A model generated the notes under the pieces. It was given only the letters and a program-made list of their open reading frames with translations, had not been told where the DNA came from and searched no databases. Of a stretch of 64,000 bases of DNA, positions 52,284-61,066 are shown one piece after another; positions within the stretch are counted from its first letter, which is position 1; each line of letters starts with the position of its first letter. This stretch comes from Paenibacillus andongensis (GTDB lineage Bacteria > Bacillota > Bacilli > Paenibacillales > NBRC-103111). The position numbers and the translations under genes were made by a program. Where the stretch lies: contig NZ_CP104467.1 of NCBI RefSeq assembly GCF_025369935.1, forward strand, positions 1,131,001 to 1,195,000, in the 5' to 3' direction.

Positions 52284-53753
52284 TTATTGAACGACTAGAG
52301 TAGCCGCTTGTAAATTTACTGGTAAATAATCATTAGGATCTGTTGCGCTGCTAGTGATCGTTTCGACATACCAGGTGTAATCCCCAACAATAGTGGGTGC
52401 CATCCAGTTAGTGAATGTAAAAGTCACACTCTGATTCCCGCTAAGTCCAGCATTATTTAAATACAGATAATTACCGGAAAAAGATAAGTTGCCGCTCAGT
52501 ATAGTTCCATCGCTTTTTATAGCCGTGACGTTAGCTGCAGTAGGGTCCGGCCATTTCGGAGGGGCCATAACTTTAACTTTGGTAATAGGATAAGTAGATG
52601 GAGCGCGCAGCGTTACTTTGACTGTTTGTGCAGTTGCTACTGGAACCGTAATTTTATCGATGGATGCTGTACCTCTGCCATAAGAGCCGCGAATACGCAA
52701 GAATTCCGCATAATATTTGTCCGCCGTTGCTTTGTCATGAATAATCATTAAATTTTCACTGTTCGTGTCGTTGGCATTCGCACTTGCATTAAAAGAACCT
52801 GTAGCGACAACACCAGTCGTATAACCTTTATCAGCAATTAGCACCTTATCATGCAGCTTGCCGCCGTATGGGTTGTCAGCAATACTTACCGGAATATCTG
52901 CATCAGCTAGATAAGCTAATTCCCCGTAAGGCCCGTTAGAACCATATTGGCTCAAATCGAAAATACCCTCAACATTAACTCCACGAGTTTTAGCATTAAT
53001 GATCGCCGTTCTTAGGTTATCATCTGTAAAGGAAAAATAATCGAAGTATAAGTTGTATTTGGCATTGTTCACAACATCAATGAGCGGTTGAATCGGATTA
53101 TCTTCCGGTGCAAAATAAACTTCAACTGGAAAGCTTCCGGTTGATGTGTTAATCGTTACTTTTTGCTGAGCGGGCGTAGATGGGGATGCAGTTTTGGTGA
53201 ATTGACCATACACATACATCTCTTCAAAATCCGTTTTATACACATTCGCAAGGCTAGAGGAATTCCAAAGAATCGTGTTATTAAAATTGTTGGCATTACA
53301 AGTATCGGTGACATTCGTACTGCCCATCCAGACCTTTTGCCCATCAATGATGGCATATTTATTATGCATTAGCGCGCTGCGGTTATCGCCTTTTACACTA
53401 ATACCTGCATTTATCAGCTGTTGAGTAAATGTGTTTGTGATGTAATCGGAATCTGTGACGATACGAATATTTACACCTCGGTTTTTGGCACGAATGACAG
53501 CATCCACAAATGGTTGGTAGCGAATTTCATAAAATGCACCGTCAAAGCTAGTTGTTGCACCATCAATAACCGGAATAAAAGCGTCAACAAGATTGGTACC
53601 TGTCCCAGGACCGAAAGAAACGGTCTCAGTGTCGTAGGTAACAGCTAGAACCACAGTCTGATTTAATGGCAGCATGATTCCGAGGGTAAGGAGTACTGCT
53701 TGCAAAGGAATTAGCATTTTTTTAAATGGTTTTATAATAAACAAGAAATTCAC
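52284..53753 (-). CDS. Secreted phospholipase D-like protein
   Basis: 489 residues. The signal peptide is about residues 1-38 (LTLGIMLPLNQTVVLAVTYD). Both HKD motifs are intact: HNKYAIIDGQKVWMGSTN near residue 128 and HDKVLIADKGYTTGVVATGS near residue 298. A C-terminal beta domain of about 110 residues follows (VTLRAPSTYPITKVKVMAPP). PLD-family enzymes cleave phosphodiesters in lipids or nucleic acids; the secreted two-HKD form with Ser/Asn-rich loops could be either. AGAAGAAGGTG precedes the ATG. Confidence 0.88.
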   Translation of the reverse strand: MNFLFIIKPFKKMLIPLQAVLLTLGIMLPLNQTVVLAVTYDTETVSFGPGTGTNLVDAFIPVIDGATTSFDGAFYEIRYQPFVDAVIRAKNRGVNIRIVTDSDYITNTFTQQLINAGISVKGDNRSALMHNKYAIIDGQKVWMGSTNVTDTCNANNFNNTILWNSSSLANVYKTDFEEMYVYGQFTKTASPSTPAQQKVTINTSTGSFPVEVYFAPEDNPIQPLIDVVNNAKYNLYFDYFSFTDDNLRTAIINAKTRGVNVEGIFDLSQYGSNGPYGELAYLADADIPVSIADNPYGGKLHDKVLIADKGYTTGVVATGSFNASANANDTNSENLMIIHDKATADKYYAEFLRIRGSYGRGTASIDKITVPVATAQTVKVTLRAPSTYPITKVKVMAPPKWPDPTAANVTAIKSDGTILSGNLSFSGNYLYLNNAGLSGNQSVTFTFTNWMAPTIVGDYTWYVETITSSATDPNDYLPVNLQAATLVVQ

Positions 53754-53929
53754 CTTCTTCTATATTGTTGTCTTCCTGTGAGAAAGACTCATTTTATAGA
53801 ATAGGATGAATTTGTTATGGGAGTAGCGGAATAATATTAAAAAAATATATAGAGATGGAAATATTGAGAAACTATGAAAAATAGATAGGGGCGTGTATAT
53901 CAAATTAATGCTGTGATTTATCAAAAAAT

Positions 53930-53970
53930 GAGAAAAAAATATAGCCTGTTGAACTTTATCAACAGGCTAA
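53930..53970 (-). terminator. Terminator for the collagen-like gene
   Basis: TAGCCTGTTGA / TCAACAGGCTA perfect 11-bp stem (53942-53952 / 53959-53969) with a long T-run on the minus strand. Confidence 0.85.
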
Positions 53971-53996
53971 TCTATCATGACAATGCTGGAGGCTTA

Positions 53997-54917
53997 TTAA
54001 GAAGGAGTATAAGATAAACTGGCGCTAAATGAGAGTTGGGTAATATCAGCTGCTGAGGGATCTGTCGAAGCAAGCGTCCTTACACGAATACCAATACGAT
54101 CACCAGCAGCAACTACTAATGACCCCCCAACATTTATATTCGTTGCGGTTCGGAAACCGGATGGGTTACCAGGTGTAATGACCGTATTTGGAAATCCGAA
54201 TCTAACCGAACTAGTCAGCGGAGTGGTTACGTAAGGTGATGAACTATGATCAATCCCATTATTAGGAACTGAAGGTGCTCGGAATACAGTAAAATCATAC
54301 TGAAGACCGAGAGTATTTATAGAAACCACAGAAGCAACCAATAAATCTACACTTATTTGTAAATTTTGAACGGTACCTGCAAAGGGAATTGGGAAAGCAA
54401 AACCACCTGCTTCGGGTGGCATAGTTGATTCTCCAGTACCGTCAATAACTTCAACCGTGTGATTACCAAAACCCATTAAAATTGGAGCTGCTGATACTAC
54501 TGTAGCACCACTTATGATAATACCCGTTGAAAATGGAATTAATCCTCCCCCTGGTGGTCCTGCCGGACCAGTGGCTCCAATTGGTCCAGGCAGACCTTGG
54601 GGTCCTGTTGCTCCTGTTGGTCCTGTTGGTCCTGTTGGTCCTGCCAGTCCGGCTGCGCCAATTGCTCCTGCAATTCCTGCAAGTCCAGCGGGTCCAAGTG
54701 CTCCTGCAAGTCCAGCGGGTCCAGCTTCGCCAATTGCTCCTACAAGTCCTGTTAGACCAGTGGGTCCAAGTGCTCCTGCAAGTCCAGTGGGTCCAACTGC
54801 TGCTATTGCTCCTCCAAGCTCTTGAAGCAATTGCGTTCCTACTAGTCCTGGAGGTCCTTGTGGCCCTCGCGGTCCTTCTGGTCCTGGAGGTCCAGGTGGA
54901 CAATTACATCTTCCCAT
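53997..54917 (-). CDS. BclB-like collagen-repeat exosporium protein
   Basis: 306 residues: a short start (MGRCNCPPGPPGPEGPRGPQ), about 40 Gly-X-Y triplets with GPTGLAG and GPTGATG variants, then a C-terminal domain of about 175 residues (LIPFSTGIIISGATVVSAAP ... SFSASLSYTPS) matching the globular head of BclB-type exosporium glycoproteins. Such proteins form trimeric filaments on the spore surface. GGGAGATGAG precedes the ATG. Open frames on the other strand across the repeats are artefacts of the triplet repeat. Confidence 0.9.
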   Translation of the reverse strand: MGRCNCPPGPPGPEGPRGPQGPPGLVGTQLLQELGGAIAAVGPTGLAGALGPTGLTGLVGAIGEAGPAGLAGALGPAGLAGIAGAIGAAGLAGPTGPTGPTGATGPQGLPGPIGATGPAGPPGGGLIPFSTGIIISGATVVSAAPILMGFGNHTVEVIDGTGESTMPPEAGGFAFPIPFAGTVQNLQISVDLLVASVVSINTLGLQYDFTVFRAPSVPNNGIDHSSSPYVTTPLTSSVRFGFPNTVITPGNPSGFRTATNINVGGSLVVAAGDRIGIRVRTLASTDPSAADITQLSFSASLSYTPS

Positions 54918-55094
54918 AGTCTCATCTCCCTATTATCGAAGTACTGTATCATATTAAAAGCTTAAGAAGATAAGCACAGCAGATACCTATCAACTGAAAA
55001 ATAGGCAAATAGAGTAGTAATAAATTCGCTAATTTCTATTCTCCTATGTGATTGTCCCATACCATTTTGTCTATGCTCGCATTAAATAGTAAAA

Positions 55095-55633
55095 GTGATC
55101 GAAGGCATGGGAGTGATGAGATTGGAGAGTCGCCCTTTAATAGGTATTCTGGTAACGAAAAGAAGTAGTAGAAAAAGAATTTTGGAGCTTTACAGACGTT
55201 ATCACAGTCTAAACCTGAAGCTTTACGCCTTTACTCCAGCAGATATTCTTTGGAAGGAACAACGTATTATTGGACTTAACCTGAAAAAGGGTATATGGAA
55301 ACAAAGCTCGTTTCCTTTTCTTCATGTCGTTTATTACCGGTGTTTTAACAAAAAATTAGTAACCATTCAACGCCTAGAGAAGGCGATTGGTAGAAACAAA
55401 TGTTTCAACAATATCAATTTTTTTAATAAATGGGATCTCTATAACCTATTAAAACAGTCCATTCTTAAACCCTATGTACCAGACACATTTTATATAATGA
55501 AGTGAATATATCAGAACTATTAGAGAAATATAAACTAGTATACATTAAGCCTTCTTACGGATCTGAGGGAAGTCTGTGTATTATAAACGAAAAGCCCTCT
55601 TATGAACATCTACAAGAGGGCTTTTCGGTATAG
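55095..55633 (+). pseudogene. Truncated, frameshifted YheC/YheD spore-coat protein gene
   Basis: The first 136 residues (RPLIGILVTKRSSRKRILEL ... FFNKWDLYNLLKQSILKPYV) match the start of YheC/YheD endospore coat-associated proteins. After FYIMK the frame stops, while the family sequence continues in the next frame (NISELLEKYKLVYIKPSYGS), so one base has been lost. The ATP-grasp body is then cut off by the terminator hairpin at 55590. Intact members have 350-450 residues. Confidence 0.8.
55590..55625. terminator. Bidirectional terminator
   Basis: AAAAGCCCTCTT / AAGAGGGCTTTT perfect stem between the YheC/D remnant and the DUF3231 gene. Confidence 0.85.
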
Positions 55634-55645
55634 TTTGCTGGATAG

Positions 55646-56650
55646 TTATTGGTTTTTAGCAAGTTCTTTTCTGTTTGGTGCAATTGGAGGTTGCTCCAAC
55701 CATTTATTTTTGATCATGAGATCAAACCAATTTTTTGCCACAGTTAGATCCTTGAGAATGATTCGTTCATAATCAAGAATTAGATCAGACCTCATGGAAC
55801 CCGCTAGTCCTAATCCATGATAGGATTGAGAAGTCAGAAACAAAAAACCAGTGTGAAACATGATAAGTTTATCTGAAAACGGTGAATCTGTAGATTCCGT
55901 TATTTCCGTTTCCCATGACATCGGAACAGGTAAATTATCATCCTTTAGTTTTTTGCTTAGCAATTGAATGTGATCATTTGACGTTTGAACGGCATCTGTT
56001 AGAAATTTCCTTATTTCTTTGGAACCGGCAATTTGACTAAATGCAATGCCAAGTGTTTTTGCCATAATACTTTTCTTTAAGTTAAGCGAAATATTACCTA
56101 TTTCTAAGGCTGAAAGAGGACGTTTATCTCCCCAAAAACCATCGAGATATTTTTTGCTATCAATAAACTCTGGGGTTGTACGCGGGAAAAAATAAGGATC
56201 TCTTTGGAAGTGTCCCTTTTCGAGTAATAAATCAACAGTGCGTTGGTACATATTTTTTCCATCTGTCAAACAGGAATCAAAAAAATCTCTTAAATCTTTT
56301 CTAACTGATGTAGTAAACGAATAGATGTGACCGTTTAAACCATGTATGGTCATGAGATACAAATAATCCAAACAGAAAATATCTGAAAATAACCTTCCAA
56401 TATGGGGATTGCTATCTGCTTCTGTAAACCCTATAGGTAATGGAAATCCATCATTAAGCATAAAGGTAGAGACCTGCTGCATTTGATTCTCAGATATTTT
56501 TATTGCATCGTCAAAAACCTCTCTAATGGAAGTATCTTCTATAATGGAAAGCATATATTTATTTACTTGATTTACCATAGATTCGTTTACATATTGCCCC
56601 CATAAGGCTCCGATTTCCGTCGATGTTAGTTTTAATTGAGTTTTGTTCAT
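55646..56650 (-). CDS. DUF3231 family protein
   Basis: 334 residues made of two similar all-helical halves, as in DUF3231: LTSTEIGALWGQYVNESMVN near the start and RPLSALEIGNISLNLKKSIM in the second half, each followed by FxMxxxGxPxPxGFTE-like (VSTFMLNDGFPLPIGFTE) and QLLSKKLKDDNLPVPMSWE. The fold resembles CotF/ferritin-like bundles, and members are common in sporulating bacilli. The function is unknown. AGAGGTGACGGAG precedes the ATG. Confidence 0.88.
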   Translation of the reverse strand: MNKTQLKLTSTEIGALWGQYVNESMVNQVNKYMLSIIEDTSIREVFDDAIKISENQMQQVSTFMLNDGFPLPIGFTEADSNPHIGRLFSDIFCLDYLYLMTIHGLNGHIYSFTTSVRKDLRDFFDSCLTDGKNMYQRTVDLLLEKGHFQRDPYFFPRTTPEFIDSKKYLDGFWGDKRPLSALEIGNISLNLKKSIMAKTLGIAFSQIAGSKEIRKFLTDAVQTSNDHIQLLSKKLKDDNLPVPMSWETEITESTDSPFSDKLIMFHTGFLFLTSQSYHGLGLAGSMRSDLILDYERIILKDLTVAKNWFDLMIKNKWLEQPPIAPNRKELAKNQ

Positions 56651-56806
56651 ATCTCCGTCACCTCTAAAAGTTAGATTGTCCCAATTAGAAAAGATTTATC
56701 ATGTTAATTTCGAAAAAGAAGTTCGCCGTAGTGGGATAAAAAGGCTATCTAGGGTCATGAACAGTTAGGTTAACAATAATGAAGTTTTCACAGAAATCGA
56801 AAAAGG

Positions 56807-56851
56807 AAAAAGACCTTAACATCGGGTGTGTGCCGACGTTAAAGTCTTATT
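56807..56851 (-). terminator. Terminator after the Crp-redoxin pair
   Basis: AAAGACcTTAAC-CGG / CCG-GTTAAaGTCTT stem, with A/T runs on both sides. Confidence 0.75.
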
Positions 56852-56896
56852 CGCGGTTTGCCATAATCTGAATGAAACCTAAGTAAATCACCTGTT

Positions 56897-57502
56897 CTAA
56901 CCCGGATTCACTTTAGATTCAACAGACACTTCTGAATCGACTGCTCTGTAATTACCAGCAGCAAAAAGGTCAATTATGTCGAGCGGTAAGTGATCTGTCA
57001 CAAGTTGGCTATAGTGCGCATCCTGTATGATGCCGTCGTCGTCGATCAAGAATTCGGCCGGGATGCGATAGAAGTTGGATCCTTCCTCCCGAATCAAAGC
57101 AAAACCTTCAGCCGCCGCCTCAGCTACGAAATTTTGTGTATTCGTATCAGCCATCGTTGCTTGCACCTTCTCCTCGGACACTTCGACGCCGTATTGGTCA
57201 TAAAGATCGGCTTGAGGATCAGCAATTAACGGGAATGGCGCTTCCTGCAGGTTGACAATCTGGGACATGTTAGTTTCCGGAGACTCGAACACCGCTACTA
57301 TCTCCAGTCCTTGCAGGCTCCATTGGTTGTAGCGCCGGATGAGATGCCGCACCCGCAAGTTGCACATCGCACAGGCGGCGTTGCGAAAGAACGCGAGCAG
57401 CACCTTGCGGCCACGAAGGTCGGACAACTGGAGAGGAACTCCGTCGACACCTGTAAACGTGAAATCAGGGGCGACATCCCCCTTAGATAATGGAATTCTC
57501 AT
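56897..57502 (-). CDS. AhpC/TSA-type redoxin
   Basis: 201 residues from ATG 57502 (TAGGAGG 8 nt upstream). GDVAPDFTFTGVDGVPLQLS and LRGRKVLLAFFRNAACAMCN show the peroxiredoxin/redoxin fold, with a CAMC in the position of the peroxidatic site (usual pattern PxxxTxxC). The absence of the normal PxxxTxxC suggests a thiol oxidoreductase and not a standard peroxidase. It lies 60 nt after the Crp-type gene on the same strand, so the pair is probably co-transcribed. Confidence 0.8.
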   Translation of the reverse strand: MRIPLSKGDVAPDFTFTGVDGVPLQLSDLRGRKVLLAFFRNAACAMCNLRVRHLIRRYNQWSLQGLEIVAVFESPETNMSQIVNLQEAPFPLIADPQADLYDQYGVEVSEEKVQATMADTNTQNFVAEAAAEGFALIREEGSNFYRIPAEFLIDDDGIIQDAHYSQLVTDHLPLDIIDLFAAGNYRAVDSEVSVESKVNPG

Positions 57503-57562
57503 TGTGATAAGCCTCCTAGCCATGTAATGGGTAAACCTCAGTCTGGCCCGACTGACTTTACT

Positions 57563-58267
57563 TTACCATGAGATGCTCTTGCCTTCTGTGACCTGGTCAC
57601 CAACGAGCTCCATCAATGCTCCCCGCTGCCGAACCGATACCCAACCTCGCCCCATAGAGATCCAACTCTTCTTTTGCATTCGGCTTAAAACACGGCTGAC
57701 AACTTCACGAGCGGACCCTAGCTCGACAGCTAATTGCTGATGTGTAATCTGGACGGTCGGCTGCTGCTCCAACGTCAGCCTCAACAACGTTCCGGCGAGC
57801 CGTGAGTCCAGCGGCTGCGCCATTTTACTTGAAAGAATGCTGCCCATACGGATCAATCCATCCAAAATGTTACCAAATACTGCATTCCGAATAGGCGCAT
57901 ACACCAGAATCCATCGTATAAACGAGTTCTTCGCGACGAATAGGGCCGTCACCTCGGTCTCCGCCGTAATGGTGCCGGGGTATTCGCGCTCGCTTAAACC
58001 GCTTAGCACCATAATGGCGCAAATATCACCGGCCGACAGCCGGTTGGAAAGCGTTTCATGGCCCTCTTCGGTCACATTTGAGATCTGTACTGTTCCTGCA
58101 ATGAGGAACAAAGCATACTCAGCGGCATCCTCTTTACGAAATAAGGTCGATTTAACAGAAAATGTTCTAAGTTGAGGTTTCGCGGCTGCCCACTCATCAG
58201 CTGGGATAGCTTGGAAACAAGGGAAAATGTTAGACAGGGTTTGCTGCTCAGGGAAGACCTTTGACAT
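57563..58267 (-). CDS. Crp/Fnr family regulator
   Basis: 234 residues. An N-terminal cyclic-nucleotide-binding beta barrel (about 20-130: YALFLIAGTVQISNVTEEGH ... LSAGDICAIMV) is followed by a winged helix (VQITHQQLAVELGSAREVVS, RVLSRMQKK). There is no Fnr-type cysteine cluster at the N-terminus. A heme- or redox-sensing role is open. It precedes the redoxin gene. Confidence 0.88.
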   Translation of the reverse strand: MSKVFPEQQTLSNIFPCFQAIPADEWAAAKPQLRTFSVKSTLFRKEDAAEYALFLIAGTVQISNVTEEGHETLSNRLSAGDICAIMVLSGLSEREYPGTITAETEVTALFVAKNSFIRWILVYAPIRNAVFGNILDGLIRMGSILSSKMAQPLDSRLAGTLLRLTLEQQPTVQITHQQLAVELGSAREVVSRVLSRMQKKSWISMGRGWVSVRQRGALMELVGDQVTEGKSISW

Positions 58268-58609
58268 GAGGGATTCTCCGATCGGATAGATTGATATCTT
58301 TATTTTACAGGGTCGAAGCGTACTGTGACTAGTTACTCAAAGGAAGTCAGATCCAGCTTCATGGATGGGGTGAGCGGCGTGAAGTAAGAATTTTTCCTAT
58401 GAATTAGGATAATGAAGATCGGCTACTTTAAATTTGCCCCTATCAGGGGCTTTTTCACTTTAAGTCGCTCGCCCATGTTCCTCTCCGTGTTCATTTTGTT
58501 CCATCCAGTTTTATACAGGAAAACAGTTGTTTTGCCAACGCATATTTGTCCAAACCTTTCCTATGAATCTATCATAGAATATATCATTCCAAAAGAAAGG
58601 GTGATAGAT

Positions 58610-58978
58610 TTGGCAAACACAGACGTAAGGCTCCAACTTTTCTCTGGCAATAATTTTACAAATCGGCGGATTGTTCTTAGACGTGGAGGTGTAGCAGTTC
58701 GAGATTTGGGGGCATTTCGTTTTGATAACGTTCTTTCCAGTTTCCGTCTAAGAAATGTTTCAACTACAGATTCTGTGACACTAGTTTTGTTTTCACGAAT
58801 TAACTTCCAGGGATCCATTCGCATATTTCGTGGACGCCAAAACGTGTCGAATTTAGGTAATTTCAATAATCTAACTTCTTCTCTAATTTTAGTAGGACGC
58901 AACCTTACAAATTCCCAAATTCAACAGATCCAAAGTACCGGTAGACCTCCTCGTGATATTTTAGTTATCAGACAATAA
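58610..58978 (+). CDS. Single-domain beta-gamma crystallin
   Basis: TTG 58610 behind GAAAGGGTG gives 122 residues (start MANTDVRLQLFSGNNF); the frame is open upstream but those 66 codons lack coding character. Two Greek-key repeats are visible: LFSGNNFTNRRIVLRRGG ... FDNVLSSFRL and LFSRINFQGSIRIFRGRQ ... FNNLTSSLIL. Each ends in the calcium-binding motif N/D-N/D-x-x-S/T-S (DNVLSS, NNLTSS). Microbial beta-gamma crystallins bind calcium and are linked to spore or stress states. A terminator follows. Confidence 0.8.
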   Translation: MANTDVRLQLFSGNNFTNRRIVLRRGGVAVRDLGAFRFDNVLSSFRLRNVSTTDSVTLVLFSRINFQGSIRIFRGRQNVSNLGNFNNLTSSLILVGRNLTNSQIQQIQSTGRPPRDILVIRQ

Positions 58979-58990
58979 CAGATAGGTGAA

Positions 58991-59017
58991 AAGGGCACAG
59001 GCATGTGCCTTTTTTTC
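58991..59017 (+). terminator. Terminator after the crystallin gene
   Basis: GGCACA / TGTGCC stem and TTTTTTT. Confidence 0.85.
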
Positions 59018-59158
59018 ATTTTGATACCTTCAGTTAAATTCTTCATACAAACTATCATCGTTACACGACACGTTGCAGTAAGGTCTGTTACCCAAAACGG
59101 TTGCAATAAGGCGCTTGCCGAAATGGATTTATCCTTGTGAGGGCAGGGGCACAACTGA

Positions 59159-59193
59159 CGAGGCTGCCGGCAGATTGAATCCGGCAGCCTTCG
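59159..59193 (-). terminator. Probable hflX terminator
   Basis: GAGGCTGCCGG ... CCGGCAGCCTTC stem, about 70 bp after the hflX stop. Its stem matches those at 21634 and 62408. Confidence 0.55.
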
Positions 59194-59262
59194 CAATGTT
59201 AACGGACAGGAGATAGCTAATCATCCATGGAAGACCTTGGCTAAATAGGAAAATCTCATAAA

Positions 59263-60528
59263 TCAAAGCTGGAGGAACTCAGCTCGATACTGTTCAAAAT
59301 CGGATACTCGGCAATCCAACTTAAGCCGGGTACCATTCGGCTCATAGTTCGTTGAATGAACATGGGCATGTTCATTGAAGTAGGCCACTAATCGGCCTTG
59401 TTCATAAGGAATCACGATTTCACATTGCATGTAATTTTGGAAAATGCGTTCGCGAATCAATTGAGTGAGCTCCTCGATTCCTCGCCTCTGCTGGGCAGAG
59501 AGGTAGACGAAATTATCTTTTAACAGAGGGTAAGTATGCTCAGTTAAGTCGGATTTGTTATAAGCAAAAATCATCGGAACTCGATCCGCTCCTAGTTCCT
59601 TCAACGTTTCATTGGTAACGTCAATGTGCTGTTCGTATTCCGGGTTGGCAATGTCTACGACGTGAATCAGCAGATCGGCTTCTGCGACTTCTTCCAACGT
59701 AGATCGAAAAGCTTTAACTAAATGGTGGGGAAGCTGGCTTACGAATCCTACAGTGTCAGTTAATAAGAATGATTTACGGTCAGGCAAGTTGACGCTTCGG
59801 ACGGATGTCTCCAATGTGGCGAACAACATGTCTTTGACAAAGACCTGCTTATGCGCCTGCGGATTGTACAACTCGATCATGGCGTTCATTAAGCTTGATT
59901 TGCCCGCGTTGGTATAGCCGACCAGACAAATAACAGGGACCTCGTTCTTGCGGCGCTGTTTTCGTTGAGTTTGACGACGGGCTACAAGTTTCTCCAGTTC
60001 GGATTGCAATGCGGTGATTCGGTCTTCGATTTTACGGCGGTCGAGTTCAAGTTTAGTCTCACCAGATCCCCGGTTTTTAAGGCCAGCGCCACCTCCTTGA
60101 CGACCTAACGATTCACGAAGTCCTACGAGTCTTGGAAGCATGTATTGAAGTCGAGCAACCTCAACTTGGAGCTGGGCTTCCTTAGTCTGAGCACGTTCAG
60201 CAAAAATGTCTAAAATAAGGATCGTCCTGTCAATGACTTTGCATGCAAGAGAGGATTCCAGGTTTCGAATCTGAGAAGGAGACAGCTCATCGTTACAAAT
60301 GACGACAGATGCGTTCCGCTCAGTAATTAGCTGCGATAATTCTTGAATTTTACCGGTTCCGATGTAATGGGAGGGAATCACACGGGTGACTTTCTGGTTT
60401 AGCTGACCAACCACCTCAATGTGGCATGCTGCGGCCAGATTCTTTAGTTCTTCCATGGAGTATGCAAAATTAGGGTGGTTCAAAATATGGACACCGACGA
60501 TAATCGCTTTCTCTTTCCGTTGTTCCAT
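59263..60528 (-). CDS. hflX: Ribosome-associated GTPase HflX
   Basis: 421 residues. The N-terminal HflX domain (GTGKIQELSQLITERNASVV, NDELSPSQIRNLE) is followed by a helical linker with LGRQGGGAGLKNRGSGETKL, then the G domain: GYTNAGKSS (G1), DTVGFVSQLPHHL (G3) and NKSD (G4). HflX splits stalled 70S ribosomes, and some Bacillota versions (HflXr of Listeria) give resistance to macrolides and lincosamides. AAAGGATGATGAAC precedes the ATG. A long leader with a short reading frame and a terminator (60557-60895) lies upstream. Confidence 0.93.
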   Translation of the reverse strand: MEQRKEKAIIVGVHILNHPNFAYSMEELKNLAAACHIEVVGQLNQKVTRVIPSHYIGTGKIQELSQLITERNASVVICNDELSPSQIRNLESSLACKVIDRTILILDIFAERAQTKEAQLQVEVARLQYMLPRLVGLRESLGRQGGGAGLKNRGSGETKLELDRRKIEDRITALQSELEKLVARRQTQRKQRRKNEVPVICLVGYTNAGKSSLMNAMIELYNPQAHKQVFVKDMLFATLETSVRSVNLPDRKSFLLTDTVGFVSQLPHHLVKAFRSTLEEVAEADLLIHVVDIANPEYEQHIDVTNETLKELGADRVPMIFAYNKSDLTEHTYPLLKDNFVYLSAQQRRGIEELTQLIRERIFQNYMQCEIVIPYEQGRLVAYFNEHAHVHSTNYEPNGTRLKLDCRVSDFEQYRAEFLQL

Positions 60529-60556
60529 CGTTCATCATCCTTTCAAATTAAGGAGT

Positions 60557-60592
60557 AAAAAAGAAACAACACAAGCAAGGTGCTTGTGTTGT
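60557..60592 (-). terminator. Attenuator-type terminator in the hflX leader
   Basis: On the minus strand, ACAACACAAGCA and TGCTTGTGTTGT form a perfect 12-bp stem with a 3-nt loop, followed by TTTCTTTTTT. It ends about 30 nt before the hflX start codon, downstream of the predicted hflX promoter and upstream of its ribosome binding site. It therefore stops transcription of hflX unless it is prevented from forming. Confidence 0.8.
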
Positions 60593-60777
60593 CTGTAGTT
60601 GAGGACAATGACTATCGTATCGGACGAAAGAAAACAATCCACGGTCTGGTCGATAAGGAGTTCACCTTACTTCAAGCCGCGTTGTTTGATCACCGATAGA
60701 ATATCAATTCAGGGTTATAAATGGACAAACTTATCCTGAGTCCTCTGTACACAGACAGAATCTTAAGCGCTATTCAA

Positions 60778-60816
60778 TTAGCCGCGTAAAGATCTAACTC
60801 GGATAAAATCTACCAC
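60778..60816 (-). CDS. Leader peptide in front of hflX
   Basis: GTG 60816 lies 6 nt after GGAGGGG and opens a 12-codon frame, MVDFIRVRSLRG, then TAA. The peptide contains RVR, an Arg-x-Arg pattern of the kind that stalls ribosomes with macrolides in Erm-type leader peptides. Part of its coding sequence (TTATCC-GAGT) can pair with ACTCAGGATAA further downstream. It is too short for standard gene calling. Unproven, but the ribosome binding site is excellent. Confidence 0.55.
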   Translation of the reverse strand: MVDFIRVRSLRG

Positions 60817-60889
60817 ACGTAACCCCTCCGTTTCCTTAAAGTACTTTAAGAGTATCACAATGAAGAGCTTCCTTGCCTCTCTAAGAATA

Positions 60890-60918
60890 ATTATAATCAT
60901 TTTTTACCTAGTTGAAGT
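60890..60918 (-). promoter_or_regulatory. Predicted hflX promoter
   Basis: TATAAT (60890-60895 on the minus strand) with a weak -35 (CTTCAA about 16 bp upstream). The transcript would start near 60883, giving an about 355-nt leader that contains a 16-nt palindrome (60835-60850), the leader peptide and the terminator. Confidence 0.5.
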
Positions 60919-60998
60919 GACGCATAGCAGGGGGGAACCGCTAAATACAGATTTTTATTGAAACTGTTGACATTAGGTTACGGATTGACCATTAACTC

Positions 60999-61047
60999 TT
61001 TACTACTCTTACTTCTAAAAGTATAATGAATCTAGAACATATGTTCT
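60999..61047 (+). promoter_or_regulatory. SigA promoter with LexA (SOS) box
   Basis: TTTACT (60999-61004), a 17-bp spacer and TATAAT (61022-61027). Seven bases further on is AGAACATATGTTCT (61034-61047), which matches the Gram-positive LexA/DinR box GAAC-N4-GTTC in full. It is positioned to block early elongation. Confidence 0.85.
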
Positions 61048-61066
61048 TGAGTGGGGTGGAGTAATA

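Larger units (their letters stand above)
60529..61066. other. Intergenic region between hflX and the YolD-like gene
   Basis: A 538-bp divergent region. The left 360 bp are the structured hflX leader described separately. The right 100 bp hold the promoter and SOS box of the YolD-like gene. Nothing else was recognised. Confidence 0.6.

Noticed and set aside
54463..54919. Reading frames opposite and in shifted frames across the collagen repeats
   Set aside because: They arise from the GGx triplet repeat of the BclB-like gene, have no start signals, and give low-complexity protein.
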